Shown here one piece after another: positions 16,798 to 26,047 of a stretch of 64,000 nucleotides of DNA. Source of the DNA: Natronosporangium sp035305625 (GTDB lineage Bacteria > Actinomycetota > Actinomycetes > Mycobacteriales > Micromonosporaceae). The stretch is from NCBI GenBank assembly GCA_963809545.1, contig CAWEKD010000005.1:558001-622000 (forward strand), written 5' to 3'. Position numbers and translations under genes: made by a program. Position 1 is the stretch's first letter. Each line of letters begins with the position of its first letter. Below the pieces are notes generated by a model. The model saw only the letters and a program-made list of their open reading frames with translations. It was not told the origin of the DNA and did no database searches.

Positions 16798-17997
16798 TCA
16801 GAGGTTTCCGCGCCGCGCCTGCTCCCGCTCGATCGCCTCGAACAGGGCCTTGAAGTTGCCCTTCCCGAAGCCCATCGAGCCGTGCCGCTCGATCAGCTCG
16901 AAGAAGAAGGTCGGGCGGTCCTGTACCGGCTTGGTGAAGATCTGCAGCAGGTAGCCGTCCTCGTCCCGGTCGACCAGGATGCCCCGCTTCTGCAGCTCCT
17001 CCACCGGCACCCGGACCTTACCGATCCGGGCCCGCAGCTCCGGGTCCTCGTAGTAGGAGTCCGGGGTGGTGAGGAACTCCACGCCCGCGGCCTTCATAGC
17101 GTCCACACTGGCCAGGATGTCGTTGGTGGCCAGCGCCACGTGCTGCGGGCCGGGGCCGCCGTAGAACTCCAGGAACTCGTCGATCTGCGACTTACGCTTG
17201 CCGATCGCCGGCTCGTTGAGCGGGAACTTCACCTTCCGGCTGCCGTTGGCGACCACCTTGCTCATCAGCGCCGAGTACTCGGTGGCGATGTCGTCGCCGA
17301 TGAACTCCACCATGTTGGTGAAGCCCATCACCTTGTGGTAGAAAGCGACCCATTCGTCCATCTTGCCGAGCTCGACGTTGCCGACCACGTGGTCGACCGC
17401 CTGGAAGAACCGCTTCGGCTGCGCACCCGAGGCGATGGCGGCGCTGCGGTCCACGATCGGGTCGCAGGTCACGAATCCCGGTAGGAACGGCCCGTGGTAC
17501 CGGGACCGGTCGACCAGGGTGTGCCGCGTGTCGCCGTAGGTGGCGATGGCGGCCACCCGCACCGTGCCGTGCTCGTCGGTCAGGTCGTGCGGCTCCTCCA
17601 GCCCGACCGCGCCCTGCTTGGTCGCGTACGCGTACGCCGCGTCCACGTCCGGCACGGCCAGCGCCAGGTCGTTGATGCCGTCACCGTGCTTGGCGTGGTG
17701 CGCGGCCGCCGGCGCGTTCGCGTGCACCGCCCCGGTCACCACGAACCGGGCCTGGCCGGAGACCAGCACATACTCGGCGTGGTCCCGGTAGCCCTGCTCC
17801 GGCCCCCGGTAGGCCACGCAGGTCATGCCGAACGCGGTCGAGTAGTAGTGCGCCGCCTGCCGGGCGTTACCCACCATGAACCGGATGTGGTCCATGCCGA
17901 GCACCGGGAACGGATCCTTGGAAATGTCGTGCGGCACCGCGCCGACCAGCTTGTCGATGTCGACCTGGTCGTCGGGGGTGTCAATCAGCTGGGTCAT
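16798..17997 (-). CDS. hppD: 4-hydroxyphenylpyruvate dioxygenase
   Basis: 399 aa from ATG 17997 (GGAGG upstream). Converts 4-hydroxyphenylpyruvate to homogentisate in tyrosine breakdown; non-haem Fe(II), cytosolic. Two vicinal-oxygen-chelate domains are present: GMDHIRFMVGNARQAAHYY and QAVDHVVGNVELGKMDEWVAFY. The 2-His-1-Glu iron triad is visible as VDHV, GPQHVALAT and FFELIERHG. Length is normal. It is divergent from an Lrp/AsnC regulator, and repeats between them suggest control by that regulator. Confidence 0.95.
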   Translation of the reverse strand: MTQLIDTPDDQVDIDKLVGAVPHDISKDPFPVLGMDHIRFMVGNARQAAHYYSTAFGMTCVAYRGPEQGYRDHAEYVLVSGQARFVVTGAVHANAPAAAHHAKHGDGINDLALAVPDVDAAYAYATKQGAVGLEEPHDLTDEHGTVRVAAIATYGDTRHTLVDRSRYHGPFLPGFVTCDPIVDRSAAIASGAQPKRFFQAVDHVVGNVELGKMDEWVAFYHKVMGFTNMVEFIGDDIATEYSALMSKVVANGSRKVKFPLNEPAIGKRKSQIDEFLEFYGGPGPQHVALATNDILASVDAMKAAGVEFLTTPDSYYEDPELRARIGKVRVPVEELQKRGILVDRDEDGYLLQIFTKPVQDRPTFFFELIERHGSMGFGKGNFKALFEAIEREQARRGNL

Positions 17998-18086
17998 GGC
18001 TACCTCCGATGTGCTGCCGACCGTCGCGCGGCGGGGGTAGCGCCGCACTGACGGTGCCCGTAGCGGTAGCATCCGGCGCCGTTCCG

Positions 18087-18170
18087 GGTTGTGCAACGGA
18101 TCCGACGAGCGCTGGTCAGGTTGTACAGAACGACCCGGCAAACCGGTGCTGAGCTGGTCAGATTGTCTAG
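18087..18170. promoter_or_regulatory. Repeated Lrp/AsnC-like boxes between hppD and its regulator
   Basis: Three related boxes: GGTTGTGCA at 18087, GGTTGTACA at 18119 and GATTGTCTA at 18160-18168. The last two sit in longer direct repeats CTGGTCAGGTTGTACAG (18112-18128) and CTGGTCAGATTGTCTAG (18154-18170), exactly 42 bases or four helical turns apart. The right repeat overlaps the -10 box of the regulator gene, as expected for autoregulation. Lrp proteins bind such phased arrays (known of the family); binding here is inferred. Confidence 0.6.
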
Positions 18171-18173
18171 GCT
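18168..18173 (+). promoter_or_regulatory. -10 box TAGGCT, leaderless layout
   Basis: TAGGCT followed by seven bases and ATG 18181; no Shine-Dalgarno. Confidence 0.6.
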
Positions 18174-18180
18174 TGGCGGC

Positions 18181-18681
18181 ATGGACGCGCTGGATGCCCA
18201 ACTGATCAGGCTGCTGGCCGAGCACCCCCGGATCGGGGTGCTGGAATGCTCCCGGCGGCTCGGGGTAGCGCGCGGCACGGTTCAGGCCAGACTGGACAAA
18301 CTCATCAACCGGGGGGTGATCCGCGGCTTCGGGCCCGAGCTGGATCCGGGCGCGCTCGGGTTCACCGTGACGGCCTTCGTCACCCTGGAGATCCGGCAGA
18401 GCGGAGGGCACGGCGCGGTCGCCGCCCACCTGCAGGGGATTCCGGAGGTGTTGGAGGCCTATACCATCACCGGCTCCGGTGACCTGCTGTGTCGGATCGT
18501 GGCCAGGTCCAATGCCGACCTCCAGCGGGTGATCGACCACATCGTCTCGTACGAGGCGATCACGCGAGCCTCCACTCTGATCGCGCTGGCGGAGCAGATC
18601 CCGTACCGGGTACTCCCCTTGGTGGACGCGGTGGTGGCCGACAGCGGCCCCCCATCGGGCGGCCGCGGCTCGTTACGGTAG
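18181..18681 (+). CDS. Lrp/AsnC family transcriptional regulator
   Basis: 166 aa. N-terminal winged helix (residues about 1-60: LDAQLIRLLAEHPRIGVLECSRRLGVARGTVQARLDKLINRGVIRGF given here in parts: AEHPRIGVLE, SRRLGVARGTVQARLDKL) and an AsnC effector domain (VTAFVTLEI, AYTITGSGDLLCRIVARSNADLQ) from about residue 72. The divergent hppD gene suggests it senses an aromatic amino acid or its keto acid and controls tyrosine breakdown (inference). ATG is placed by the -10 box; an upstream in-frame extension to 18091 is disfavoured. Confidence 0.9.
   Translation: MDALDAQLIRLLAEHPRIGVLECSRRLGVARGTVQARLDKLINRGVIRGFGPELDPGALGFTVTAFVTLEIRQSGGHGAVAAHLQGIPEVLEAYTITGSGDLLCRIVARSNADLQRVIDHIVSYEAITRASTLIALAEQIPYRVLPLVDAVVADSGPPSGGRGSLR
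18674..18679 (+). promoter_or_regulatory. -10 box TACGGT inside the end of the Lrp gene
   Basis: TACGGT followed by six bases and ATG 18686. It includes the last codon-and-stop region of the upstream gene, so the beta-propeller gene may have its own leaderless promoter. Confidence 0.5.
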
Positions 18682-18685
18682 GGAC

Positions 18686-20050
18686 ATGGCTAAGGGGAGG
18701 GTCACGCGCCGACTGCTGTTCCTCCTCGTAGCGCTGCTCTATTTAGTCCTGGTCGGGGTCGGGGTGCTACCCAACCCGTTGCCGGCGGCGTTGGCGTGGC
18801 TGACCGCGGACCGGCCGCTGGCTGAGGGGGTGACCTGGCAGGACCGGCTGGGTTCCCGCCCGGCGGCGGCGACGGTGGCGGGAGACGCGGTGGCGGTCGC
18901 GGCCGGCTCTGAAGGCGCGCTGTATCAGCGCGCGGACGGCACCCCGATCGGGGAGGCGGAGCTGGCCGACTGGGAGGCCGAGTGGGTGGCCGGCATCAGC
19001 GCCGGTGACCACGCGGTGCTGCTCAGCCGGGCCCGTGGGCAGGACGGTTACCAGGTACGTGACCCCGCCACCGGCCGAATCCAGTGGGAGGAGACCCGGG
19101 CGGTAGCAGTGTGGGGGTTCGCCGACGGCTGGCTCGACCTGCGCTGTGACCGCAAGCGGGCCTGCCAGCTGCGGGCCTACCAGCCCGGCCGGATGGAGCC
19201 ACGGTGGCGCGTGGATCTGCCCGGGGAGCGGGACGGGATGCTGGGCACGGATCCGCCCCTGACCGGCGGCGCCGCCCCGGCCGGTACGCGGATCACCGCG
19301 GGCGCGCTCGGCCGCACGCCGATGCCCCGGGTCCAGGGGTTTCCCATCACCCGGGGGCGCGAGCGCGCGGTGGTGATCGTCGATCTGGAGGCCGGGCGGA
19401 TCCGGCAGGAGCTCCCCGTCGCGGAGGGTGAGCAGCTGCTGGTCGTCGGGGATCGGGTGATCCGCTCGACCATGGCTGACCACCATGGGGTGTGCGTCAG
19501 CACGGTCAGCGGGCACGATCCGGACACTGGGGAGCTGGTGTGGGGCCCGGAGCAGTTCCACTTGTGGACCACCGACGGGTACGGCTGCCAGCAGCGGGTA
19601 CCGCCGTTGATGGGGGGCGCGGCGGTGACCGCGGTGAGCCTGGACGGCCGCCCGATGGTGATCGACGCCTATTCCGGCCGCCGGCTGTGGGTCGGGGAAC
19701 CCGGGGAGTGGGTGGAGACGCTCTCCTCGACCCTGGCGGTGGTCCGCGCCACGGACGAACAGCTCCGGTACGCGGTGCAGCTGGGGGACGGGGAGCGGCT
19801 GTGGGAGCGGCGCGCGGCCCGGCGGGCGGAGTTCCGGTTGGCGGAGTGCGGCCTGATCGTGGTGGACCAGGACCCGGACCGGATCTATGTCTGGGAGCCG
19901 GCAACCGGGCAGAGTCGGGTGGCGGTGTCCTCTTCTGCCCGGGTCTTGGCCTGCGCCGACGACGGCATTGTAATCGCTAATGGACGGTATGTCGGGTTCG
20001 CTCCATTTGATGGGGGTGAGGGCGACGAGCCGTCGTCGGCCGCCGGTTAG
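18686..20050 (+). CDS. Membrane-anchored PQQ-like beta-propeller protein
   Basis: 454 aa. One N-terminal helix (LLFLLVALLYLVLVGVGVL, residues about 10-28) anchors a large outer domain built of repeated strands such as GYQVRDPATGRIQWEE, HDPDTGELVWGPEQ, VIDAYSGRRLWVGEPGE and VQLGDGERLWERRAARR, the W-docking style repeats of PQQ/BamB-like propellers. Four Cys in the middle may pair. The pyrroloquinoline quinone site itself is not recognisable, so this is a structural or binding propeller of unknown ligand. It starts five bases after the Lrp gene. Confidence 0.8.
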   Translation: MAKGRVTRRLLFLLVALLYLVLVGVGVLPNPLPAALAWLTADRPLAEGVTWQDRLGSRPAAATVAGDAVAVAAGSEGALYQRADGTPIGEAELADWEAEWVAGISAGDHAVLLSRARGQDGYQVRDPATGRIQWEETRAVAVWGFADGWLDLRCDRKRACQLRAYQPGRMEPRWRVDLPGERDGMLGTDPPLTGGAAPAGTRITAGALGRTPMPRVQGFPITRGRERAVVIVDLEAGRIRQELPVAEGEQLLVVGDRVIRSTMADHHGVCVSTVSGHDPDTGELVWGPEQFHLWTTDGYGCQQRVPPLMGGAAVTAVSLDGRPMVIDAYSGRRLWVGEPGEWVETLSSTLAVVRATDEQLRYAVQLGDGERLWERRAARRAEFRLAECGLIVVDQDPDRIYVWEPATGQSRVAVSSSARVLACADDGIVIANGRYVGFAPFDGGEGDEPSSAAG

Positions 20051-20053
20051 GCT
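20048..20053 (+). promoter_or_regulatory. -10 box TAGGCT that contains the upstream stop codon
   Basis: TAGGCT followed by six bases and ATG 20060. Its first three bases are the TAG stop of the beta-propeller gene. Confidence 0.55.
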
Positions 20054-20059
20054 GACGTC

Positions 20060-21724
20060 ATGAGCGCCGACTTCGCCTTCACTCCGCTGCTGCCGCTGGG
20101 CCCGGACACGACCGAGTTCCGGCTGATCACTGATGAGGGGATCGACGTGGTGGCCGGTCCGGGCGGGCGCAACTTCCTCACCATCGCGCCGTCGGTGCTG
20201 ACCACCCTCACCGCCGAGGCGATGCATGACATCTCCCACTTCCTGCGCCCGGCCCACCTCGCCCAACTCCGGTCCATCCTGGATGATCCCGAAGCTTCCC
20301 CTAATGACCGATTTGTCGCGCTGGACCTGCTGCGCAACGCGAACGTCGCCGCGGGCGGGGTGCTGCCGATGTGCCAGGACACCGGCACCGCGATCGTGAT
20401 GGGCAAGCGCGGCCGGCACGTGCTGACCGAAGGCGACGACGAGGAAGCGATCTCCCGCGGGGTGTGGCAGGCGTACACCACCCTGAACCTGCGCTACTCC
20501 CAGCTGGCGCCGCTGACCATGTGGGAGGAGCGCAACACCGGCACCAACCTGCCGGCCCAGATCGAGCTGTACGCCGAGGACCCGTACGGTCGGCCGGACG
20601 AATACTGGTTCCTGTTCATGGCCAAGGGCGGCGGCTCGGCCAACAAGTCGTTCCTGTACCAGGAGACCAAGGCGCTGCTGAATCCGACCCGGATGATGCG
20701 GTTCCTGGAGGAGAAGCTGCGCTCGATCGGCACCTCCGCCTGCCCGCCGTACCACCTGGCGATCGTGATCGGTGGCACCTCCGCGGAGTACGCGCTCAAG
20801 ACCGCGAAGCTGGCCTCCGCGAAGTACCTGGACAACCTGCCCACCTCCGGGTCGCCGACCGGGCACGGGTTCCGGGACCTGGAGATGGAGGCCGAGGTGC
20901 TGGCGATGACCCGGGAGTTCGGGATCGGGGCGCAGTTCGGCGGCCGGTACTTCTGCCACGACGTCCGGGTGATCCGGCTGCCGCGGCACGGCGCCTCCTG
21001 CCCGGTGGCGATCGCGGTGTCCTGCTCCGCCGACCGGCAGGCGCTGGCGAAGATCACCCCGAGCGGGGTGTGGCTGGAGCAGCTGGAGACCGACCCGGCC
21101 CGGTTCCTGCCGGACGTGGACGAGGCCACTCTCGGCGACGGCCAGGTGGTCCACATCGACCTGAACCGGCCGATGGACGAGATCCGGGCCGAGCTGTCCC
21201 GGTATCCGGTGAAGACCCGGGTGTCGCTGTCCGGCCCGCTGGTGGTGGCCCGGGACATCGCCCACGCGAAGATCGCCGAGCGGCTGGACGCGGGCGAGGA
21301 GATGCCGGAATACCTGCGCAATCACCCGGTCTACTACGCCGGTCCGGCCAAGACCCCGGAGGGGTACGCCTCCGGCTCTTTCGGCCCCACCACCGCCGGC
21401 CGGATGGACTCGTACGTGGAGAAGTTCCAGGCCGCCGGTGGGTCGCTGGTGATGCTGGCCAAGGGCAACCGGTCGCCGCAGGTGACGCAGGCGTGCCAGA
21501 AGTACGGCGGGTTCTACCTCGGTTCGATCGGCGGCCCGGCGGCGCGACTGGCGGCCGACTGCATCCGCAAGGTCGAGGTGCTGGAGTATCCGGAACTCGG
21601 CATGGAAGCGGTGTGGAAGATCGAGGTGGAGAACTTCCCCGCCTTCATCGTGATCGACGACAAGGGCAACGACTTCTACGCCGAGACCACCCAGCCGGTG
21701 CTCACCATCGGCCGGCGGCCCTGA
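20060..21724 (+). CDS. Fumarate hydratase, class I (iron-sulfur)
   Basis: 554 aa single-chain class I fumarase: fumarate plus water to malate in the TCA cycle, using an oxygen-sensitive 4Fe-4S cluster. The N-terminal alpha-type half has PMCQDTGTAIVMGK with a cluster cysteine, then ERNTGTNLPAQ; further candidate cluster cysteines are in GTSACPPYHLAI and in FCHDVRVIRLPRHGASCPV. The beta-type half has SLSGPLVVARDIAHAKI and YYAGPAKTPEGYASGSFGPTT. Length is typical. A class II enzyme lies 3 kb downstream, so the organism can hold fumarase activity with and without iron. Confidence 0.93.
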   Translation: MSADFAFTPLLPLGPDTTEFRLITDEGIDVVAGPGGRNFLTIAPSVLTTLTAEAMHDISHFLRPAHLAQLRSILDDPEASPNDRFVALDLLRNANVAAGGVLPMCQDTGTAIVMGKRGRHVLTEGDDEEAISRGVWQAYTTLNLRYSQLAPLTMWEERNTGTNLPAQIELYAEDPYGRPDEYWFLFMAKGGGSANKSFLYQETKALLNPTRMMRFLEEKLRSIGTSACPPYHLAIVIGGTSAEYALKTAKLASAKYLDNLPTSGSPTGHGFRDLEMEAEVLAMTREFGIGAQFGGRYFCHDVRVIRLPRHGASCPVAIAVSCSADRQALAKITPSGVWLEQLETDPARFLPDVDEATLGDGQVVHIDLNRPMDEIRAELSRYPVKTRVSLSGPLVVARDIAHAKIAERLDAGEEMPEYLRNHPVYYAGPAKTPEGYASGSFGPTTAGRMDSYVEKFQAAGGSLVMLAKGNRSPQVTQACQKYGGFYLGSIGGPAARLAADCIRKVEVLEYPELGMEAVWKIEVENFPAFIVIDDKGNDFYAETTQPVLTIGRRP

Positions 21725-21748
21725 CCAACCCGGGTGCCGGCCGGGCGG

Positions 21749-23550
21749 TCAGCCGGCGGCGACCTTCGCGATCCGGAAGACGTCCGCTGGCAGCTCGTAC
21801 GCCAGCTGCCAGCGGAACCGCACCGGCCGGCTCCCCGTGTGTTCCAGATAGGTCATCGGACCGGCGTAGAAGAATGCGGGCGCGCCCAGCTTCCCGTCCG
21901 CCTCCGAATGCTCTCGCAGGAACAGGTGCACCTGGTATCCCTGGGCAGCGTGGTGGATGTAGCGCTGAGCGGTCGGGGAGCTGTCCGCGGTGGTGGACTG
22001 GGACTCCCACTGGAACAGCCGGGGCGAGATCGCGTGGTCGGCGTACATGGTGGTAGGCGAAAAGTACCGCTCTGACTTACGCAGGGTTACAAAGAACAGG
22101 TCCGCCCGGGCGTGCGGGATGTGCTTCACCCCTTCCCGGAAACTACGGGCCTCGTCACCGAACGCCCGTAGCACCTCGTACCGCTGGTAACGGGCATGGA
22201 CCCACAGCGGCACCTCCGACTCTGGCAATGGATAGGTAACTCGACGCAACCGCCCTCGAAGCACCTGGGCCAACTCGACCAGTTCCTCCCGGCGAGCAGG
22301 ATGCGCCCACAGTTGCTGTAGGTCAGCAGTCAGCTGGTCAAGCGGCGCGGTCTCCCCGAACAGCGCGGTGTGCAGCATTCGCAGCAGCCGACGCTCCCGC
22401 ACTGACATCCCCTCCGGCTGAGGCGGTTGATCGGACGTGAGCAGCTGCGTCCACAGCGTCAACCGATCCGGGTCGTCGATGTGCAACAGGCGCCCGATCG
22501 CCGCCCCGAGGTGACCGTCCCGGGGGCCCGGCGGCCGGGTCTCCCATCCAGCAGCCCGGCGCAGCCCGGCCCATCCGCCCTTGCCCGGCCGGTACAGATC
22601 AGCCGGTTCCAGCCCCTGTTGCTCCAGGAACCCCGCCAGGGTCCGTTCCGTCGACGACCGCAGCTCGGCGGCAAGCTCGTGCCAGGGGCGACGGAGGCTG
22701 CGGCGGATGTTCGCCAGCACGTGCTCGCGCGCCACGGGCGCCAGATGAATGTGGCATCCGGCAGGCAGGTGCGGGAAATCCCTCCTGGATCTGCCGCTCC
22801 AGCTCTCGCGGCGACGCCCCGGTGAGGGCACGGAACCGCAGGTCGAACCGGAACTTCCGGTGCTGGGCACCGATCAGATCGAGTACGGTCAGGCAGGGCT
22901 TGCCATCGGCGATCCGCAGTCCGCGGCCGAGCTGCTGCAGAAAGACGGTGGCGCTCTCGGTGGGGCGCAGCAGCAGCACTGTGTCGATCTCAGGCAGGTC
23001 AATCCCCTCGTTGAATAGATCCACCGTACATAGGACATTGACGTGGCGTTCCCGCAGCGCCTGCAGGGCGTTACGTCGGTCCGTCCAGTCGGTGTCAGCG
23101 GTCACCGCTCGAGCCGGGATCCCTCGTGCAGTCAACTGCTCGGCCATGAACCGGGCGTGGGCGATACTCACGCAAAACGCGAGCGCCCGCATGCGGCCCG
23201 GGTCGGCCACCACGTCCTCGATGGCGCCGGACGAGCATCCCCACCCAGGCATGATCGCCGGTATACAGCCGCTCCAGCTCCGCCTGTTCGTAGCCGCCCC
23301 GCCGCCAGGTCAGATGGGAAAGATCGGTGCCGTCCGGCACCCCGAAGTACTGAAACGGGGCCAACAACCCACGCTCCAATGCCTCCCATAGCCGCAACTC
23401 GGCAGCAATCCGCCCGTCGAAGTATGCGGTGATGTCCTGACCATCGGCCCGTTCCGGGGTAGCGGTCAGCCCCAGTAGCACTTTCGGCCGTACCCGCTCC
23501 AGCAGCCTCCGGCCAAGCGATGCGTAGGCGTGGTTTACACCGGCAGTCAA
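21749..23550 (-). pseudogene. DUF3427-type DEAD/DEAH helicase remnant, 5' truncated and frameshifted
   Basis: Read right to left: NHAYASLGRRLLERVRPKVLLGLTATPERADGQD (helicase motif III region, shown here only in outline as LLGLTATPERADG), then a frameshift near 23229, then IEDVVADPGRMRALAFCVS, GIDLPEIDTVLLLRPTESATVFLQQLGRGLR (motifs V-VI; QQLGRGLR visible), a second shift near 22780, then PHLPAGCHIHLAPVAREHVL and a DUF3427 C-terminus to the stop at 21749. The nuclease/DEAD N-terminal half (Walker A, DEAD box) is missing: the homology starts abruptly near 23550. Relatives are large helicases often seen in defence islands. This copy cannot be functional. Confidence 0.8.
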
Positions 23551-23761
23551 GCAAACTGGTACTGATCTTCAGGCAATTCATGCATTGATCTTGCGACAGA
23601 TCAGACAACCCGGTGGACAGTTCTCTCCAAAAGAGACCAACTACCGTTGATGCCGGACACCGGAACGATAGCTACCCCACCTCGGGCAACGACCTCGGGC
23701 CGTGGTCGGCGACGGGACACACCGATCCCTGGGTGCCCAGACGACCGGATAACGTACCGGT

Positions 23762-24553
23762 GTGCCGGCCACCTTCCCTTCTCACGCGGCCGCTCCGCTC
23801 CCGCTGAAACTGTGGCGGCCCCGCTGGTTCGACGGGGTGGCGCTGGTCGCTGGCAGCGCCGCCCCGGACGCGTACTACGCCCTGAACGGGTTCATCGTCT
23901 GGCCGTCCACTCACCACCTGCCGGGGGTGTTCTGGTTCGCGCTGCCGGTGGCGCTGATCGCCACCGCCCTGGTGCGCTGGGCCGCTCCGGTGGTGGCCGC
24001 CCACCTGCCCGCCCGGCCGACCTGGCTGGCGCTGCCGGACTACGCGGTGCTGGGGCGGGTCCGGCACCGGTGGTACGTGACGGTCTGGTCCGCGCTGCTC
24101 GGGGCGCTGACCCACGTCGCCTGGGACGGCTTCACCCACTCCCCCCTGGCGCAGCACGGGTGGGGGGTGCGGCTGTTCCCGGTGCTGGAGACACCGCTGC
24201 GCCCCGGGCTGCCGGTGTGGTTGTTCGCCCAGCACGCCTCCACCGTGGTGGGGGCGCTGGTGGTGGCCGGTATCGCGGTGGTGATCGGCCGGCGCCGGTT
24301 GCTGCGGACCTGGCACGGCGAGCCGCCCACCCTGCCCCGTACCCCCTGGTTGTTCTGGCCGCCGGTGGTGGCGGTGGTGCTGGCGTACGTGGTGACCTGG
24401 CCGCTGCTGCCGTACCAGTACGCCACCTACGTGCAGGGGGTACGGATCCTCGATACGGTGCTGCTGGCGCTGCTGGCCGGCACGCTGGTGGTGCGGCTGG
24501 CGGGGCGCCGGGTGACGGACCAGCCCGCGGAAGCGGTGGAACCGGGCCGGTGA
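23762..24553 (+). CDS. DUF4184 family membrane protein
   Basis: 263 aa, GTG start with TAACGT-N6 immediately upstream. Opens MPATFPSHAAAPLPLK and VAGSAAPDAYYALNGF, the conserved opening of DUF4184 proteins, followed by HLPGVFWFALPVALI, HVAWDGFTHSPL and four or five further hydrophobic helices. His and Asp residues in SHAA, PDAYY, THHLP and HVAWDGFTH resemble a membrane metal-dependent hydrolase arrangement, but no activity is established for the family. Confidence 0.85.
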   Translation: MPATFPSHAAAPLPLKLWRPRWFDGVALVAGSAAPDAYYALNGFIVWPSTHHLPGVFWFALPVALIATALVRWAAPVVAAHLPARPTWLALPDYAVLGRVRHRWYVTVWSALLGALTHVAWDGFTHSPLAQHGWGVRLFPVLETPLRPGLPVWLFAQHASTVVGALVVAGIAVVIGRRRLLRTWHGEPPTLPRTPWLFWPPVVAVVLAYVVTWPLLPYQYATYVQGVRILDTVLLALLAGTLVVRLAGRRVTDQPAEAVEPGR

Positions 24554-24602
24554 CCCGCGCGAACCGAGCCCGACAAACCCGCTAAACCGGCACGATAGAC
24601 CC

Positions 24603-25991
24603 ATGGCTGAGTTCCGGATCGAACGCGACACCATGGGCGAGGTACGGGTGCCGGTGGCCGCCCGGTGGGGCGCCCAGACCCAGCGGGCGGTGGAGAACTT
24701 CCCGGTCTCGGGGAGCGGGCTGGAGCCCGCCCATCTGCACGCGCTGGCCCAGATCAAGGCCGCGGCGGCGCGGGTGAACGGCGCGCTCGGGGTGCTCGAA
24801 CCCGAGTTGGCGGAGGCGATCGCGAGCGCCGCCGACGAGGTCGCCACCGGCGCGCACGACGACCAGTTTCCGGTGGACGTGTTCCAGACCGGGTCGGGCA
24901 CCTCCTCCAACATGAACATGAACGAGGTGATCGCCAACCTCGCCAACGAGCGGCTGGGAGGGCGTCGGGTCCATCCGAACGACCACGTGAACGCCTCCCA
25001 ATCCTCCAACGACGTGTTCCCGTCCTCCATCCACCTGGCGGCGGTGGAGCAGATCAGCCGGAATCTGCTGCCGGCCCTGGAGCGCCTGGGCGCGACCCTG
25101 GCGGACAAGGCCGAGCAGTTCGCGACCGTGGTGAAGGCCGGGCGTACCCACCTGATGGACGCCACCCCGGTCACGCTCGGGCAGGAGTTCTCCGGCTACG
25201 CCGCCCAGATCCGGTACGGCACGGAGCGGCTGCGGGACACCCTGCCGCGGCTGGCGGAGCTGCCGTTGGGCGGCACCGCGGTCGGCACCGGGGTGAACGC
25301 TCCCCCGGAGTTCGCCGCCGGGGTGATCTCGGTGCTGGCGGAGCGGACCGGGTTGCCGGTGACCGAGGCGCGGAACCACTTTGAAGCGCAGGGGGCGCGG
25401 GACGCGCTGGTGGAGACCTCGGGGCAGCTGCGCACCATCGCGGTCGGGCTCTACAAGATCACCAACGACATCCGGTGGATGGGCTCCGGTCCACGGGCCG
25501 GGCTGCGGGAGCTGTCCCTCCCGGACCTCCAACCCGGGTCGTCGATCATGCCGGGCAAGGTCAACCCGGTGATACCGGAGTCGGTCCGGATGGTGTGCGC
25601 GCAGGTGATCGGCAACGACGCCGCGATCGCGTTCGCCGGCAGCCAGGGGGACTTCGAGCTGAACGTGATGATGCCGGTGATGGCCCGCAACCTGCTGGAG
25701 TCGATCCGCCTGCTGGCGAACGCCTGCCGGCTGATGGCCGATCGGTGCGTGGCGGAGCTGATCGCCAATGAGGACGTGTGTCGGGCGTACGCGGAAGGGT
25801 CGCCGTCGATCGCCACGCCCCTGAACCGGCACCTCGGGTACGAGGAGGTGGCCGCGGTGGTGAAGGAGGCGCTGGATTCCGGCCGCTCCCTGCGGGAGGT
25901 GGTGGTCGCCCGCGGCCATGTGGACGAGGGGCGGATCACCGAGGAGGAGCTGGAAATCGCCTTGGACGTGCTGCGGATGACCCGCCCCTGA
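24603..25991 (+). CDS. fumC: Fumarate hydratase, class II
   Basis: 462 aa, iron-independent fumarase of the TCA cycle, homotetramer. Aspartase/fumarase superfamily signature GSSIMPGKVNPVI near residue 317, substrate-binding stretches TGSGTSSNMNMNEV, NDHVNASQSSNDVFPSS and TGVNAPPEFA, and the active-site His in KAGRTHLMDATPV. Length is normal for FumC. The gene stands alone with a short intergenic region and no clear Shine-Dalgarno. It complements the class I enzyme upstream. Confidence 0.97.
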   Translation: MAEFRIERDTMGEVRVPVAARWGAQTQRAVENFPVSGSGLEPAHLHALAQIKAAAARVNGALGVLEPELAEAIASAADEVATGAHDDQFPVDVFQTGSGTSSNMNMNEVIANLANERLGGRRVHPNDHVNASQSSNDVFPSSIHLAAVEQISRNLLPALERLGATLADKAEQFATVVKAGRTHLMDATPVTLGQEFSGYAAQIRYGTERLRDTLPRLAELPLGGTAVGTGVNAPPEFAAGVISVLAERTGLPVTEARNHFEAQGARDALVETSGQLRTIAVGLYKITNDIRWMGSGPRAGLRELSLPDLQPGSSIMPGKVNPVIPESVRMVCAQVIGNDAAIAFAGSQGDFELNVMMPVMARNLLESIRLLANACRLMADRCVAELIANEDVCRAYAEGSPSIATPLNRHLGYEEVAAVVKEALDSGRSLREVVVARGHVDEGRITEEELEIALDVLRMTRP

Positions 25992-26047
25992 GTCGGCCGT
26001 CCGCTGGTCCGCGGCGTGGTGGCGCCCGCTGGCTACCGTGGGACACC

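Noticed and set aside
18767..21325. 852-codon minus-strand frame
   Set aside because: It is the complement of the beta-propeller and fumarase genes and has no recognisable domain or sensible composition.
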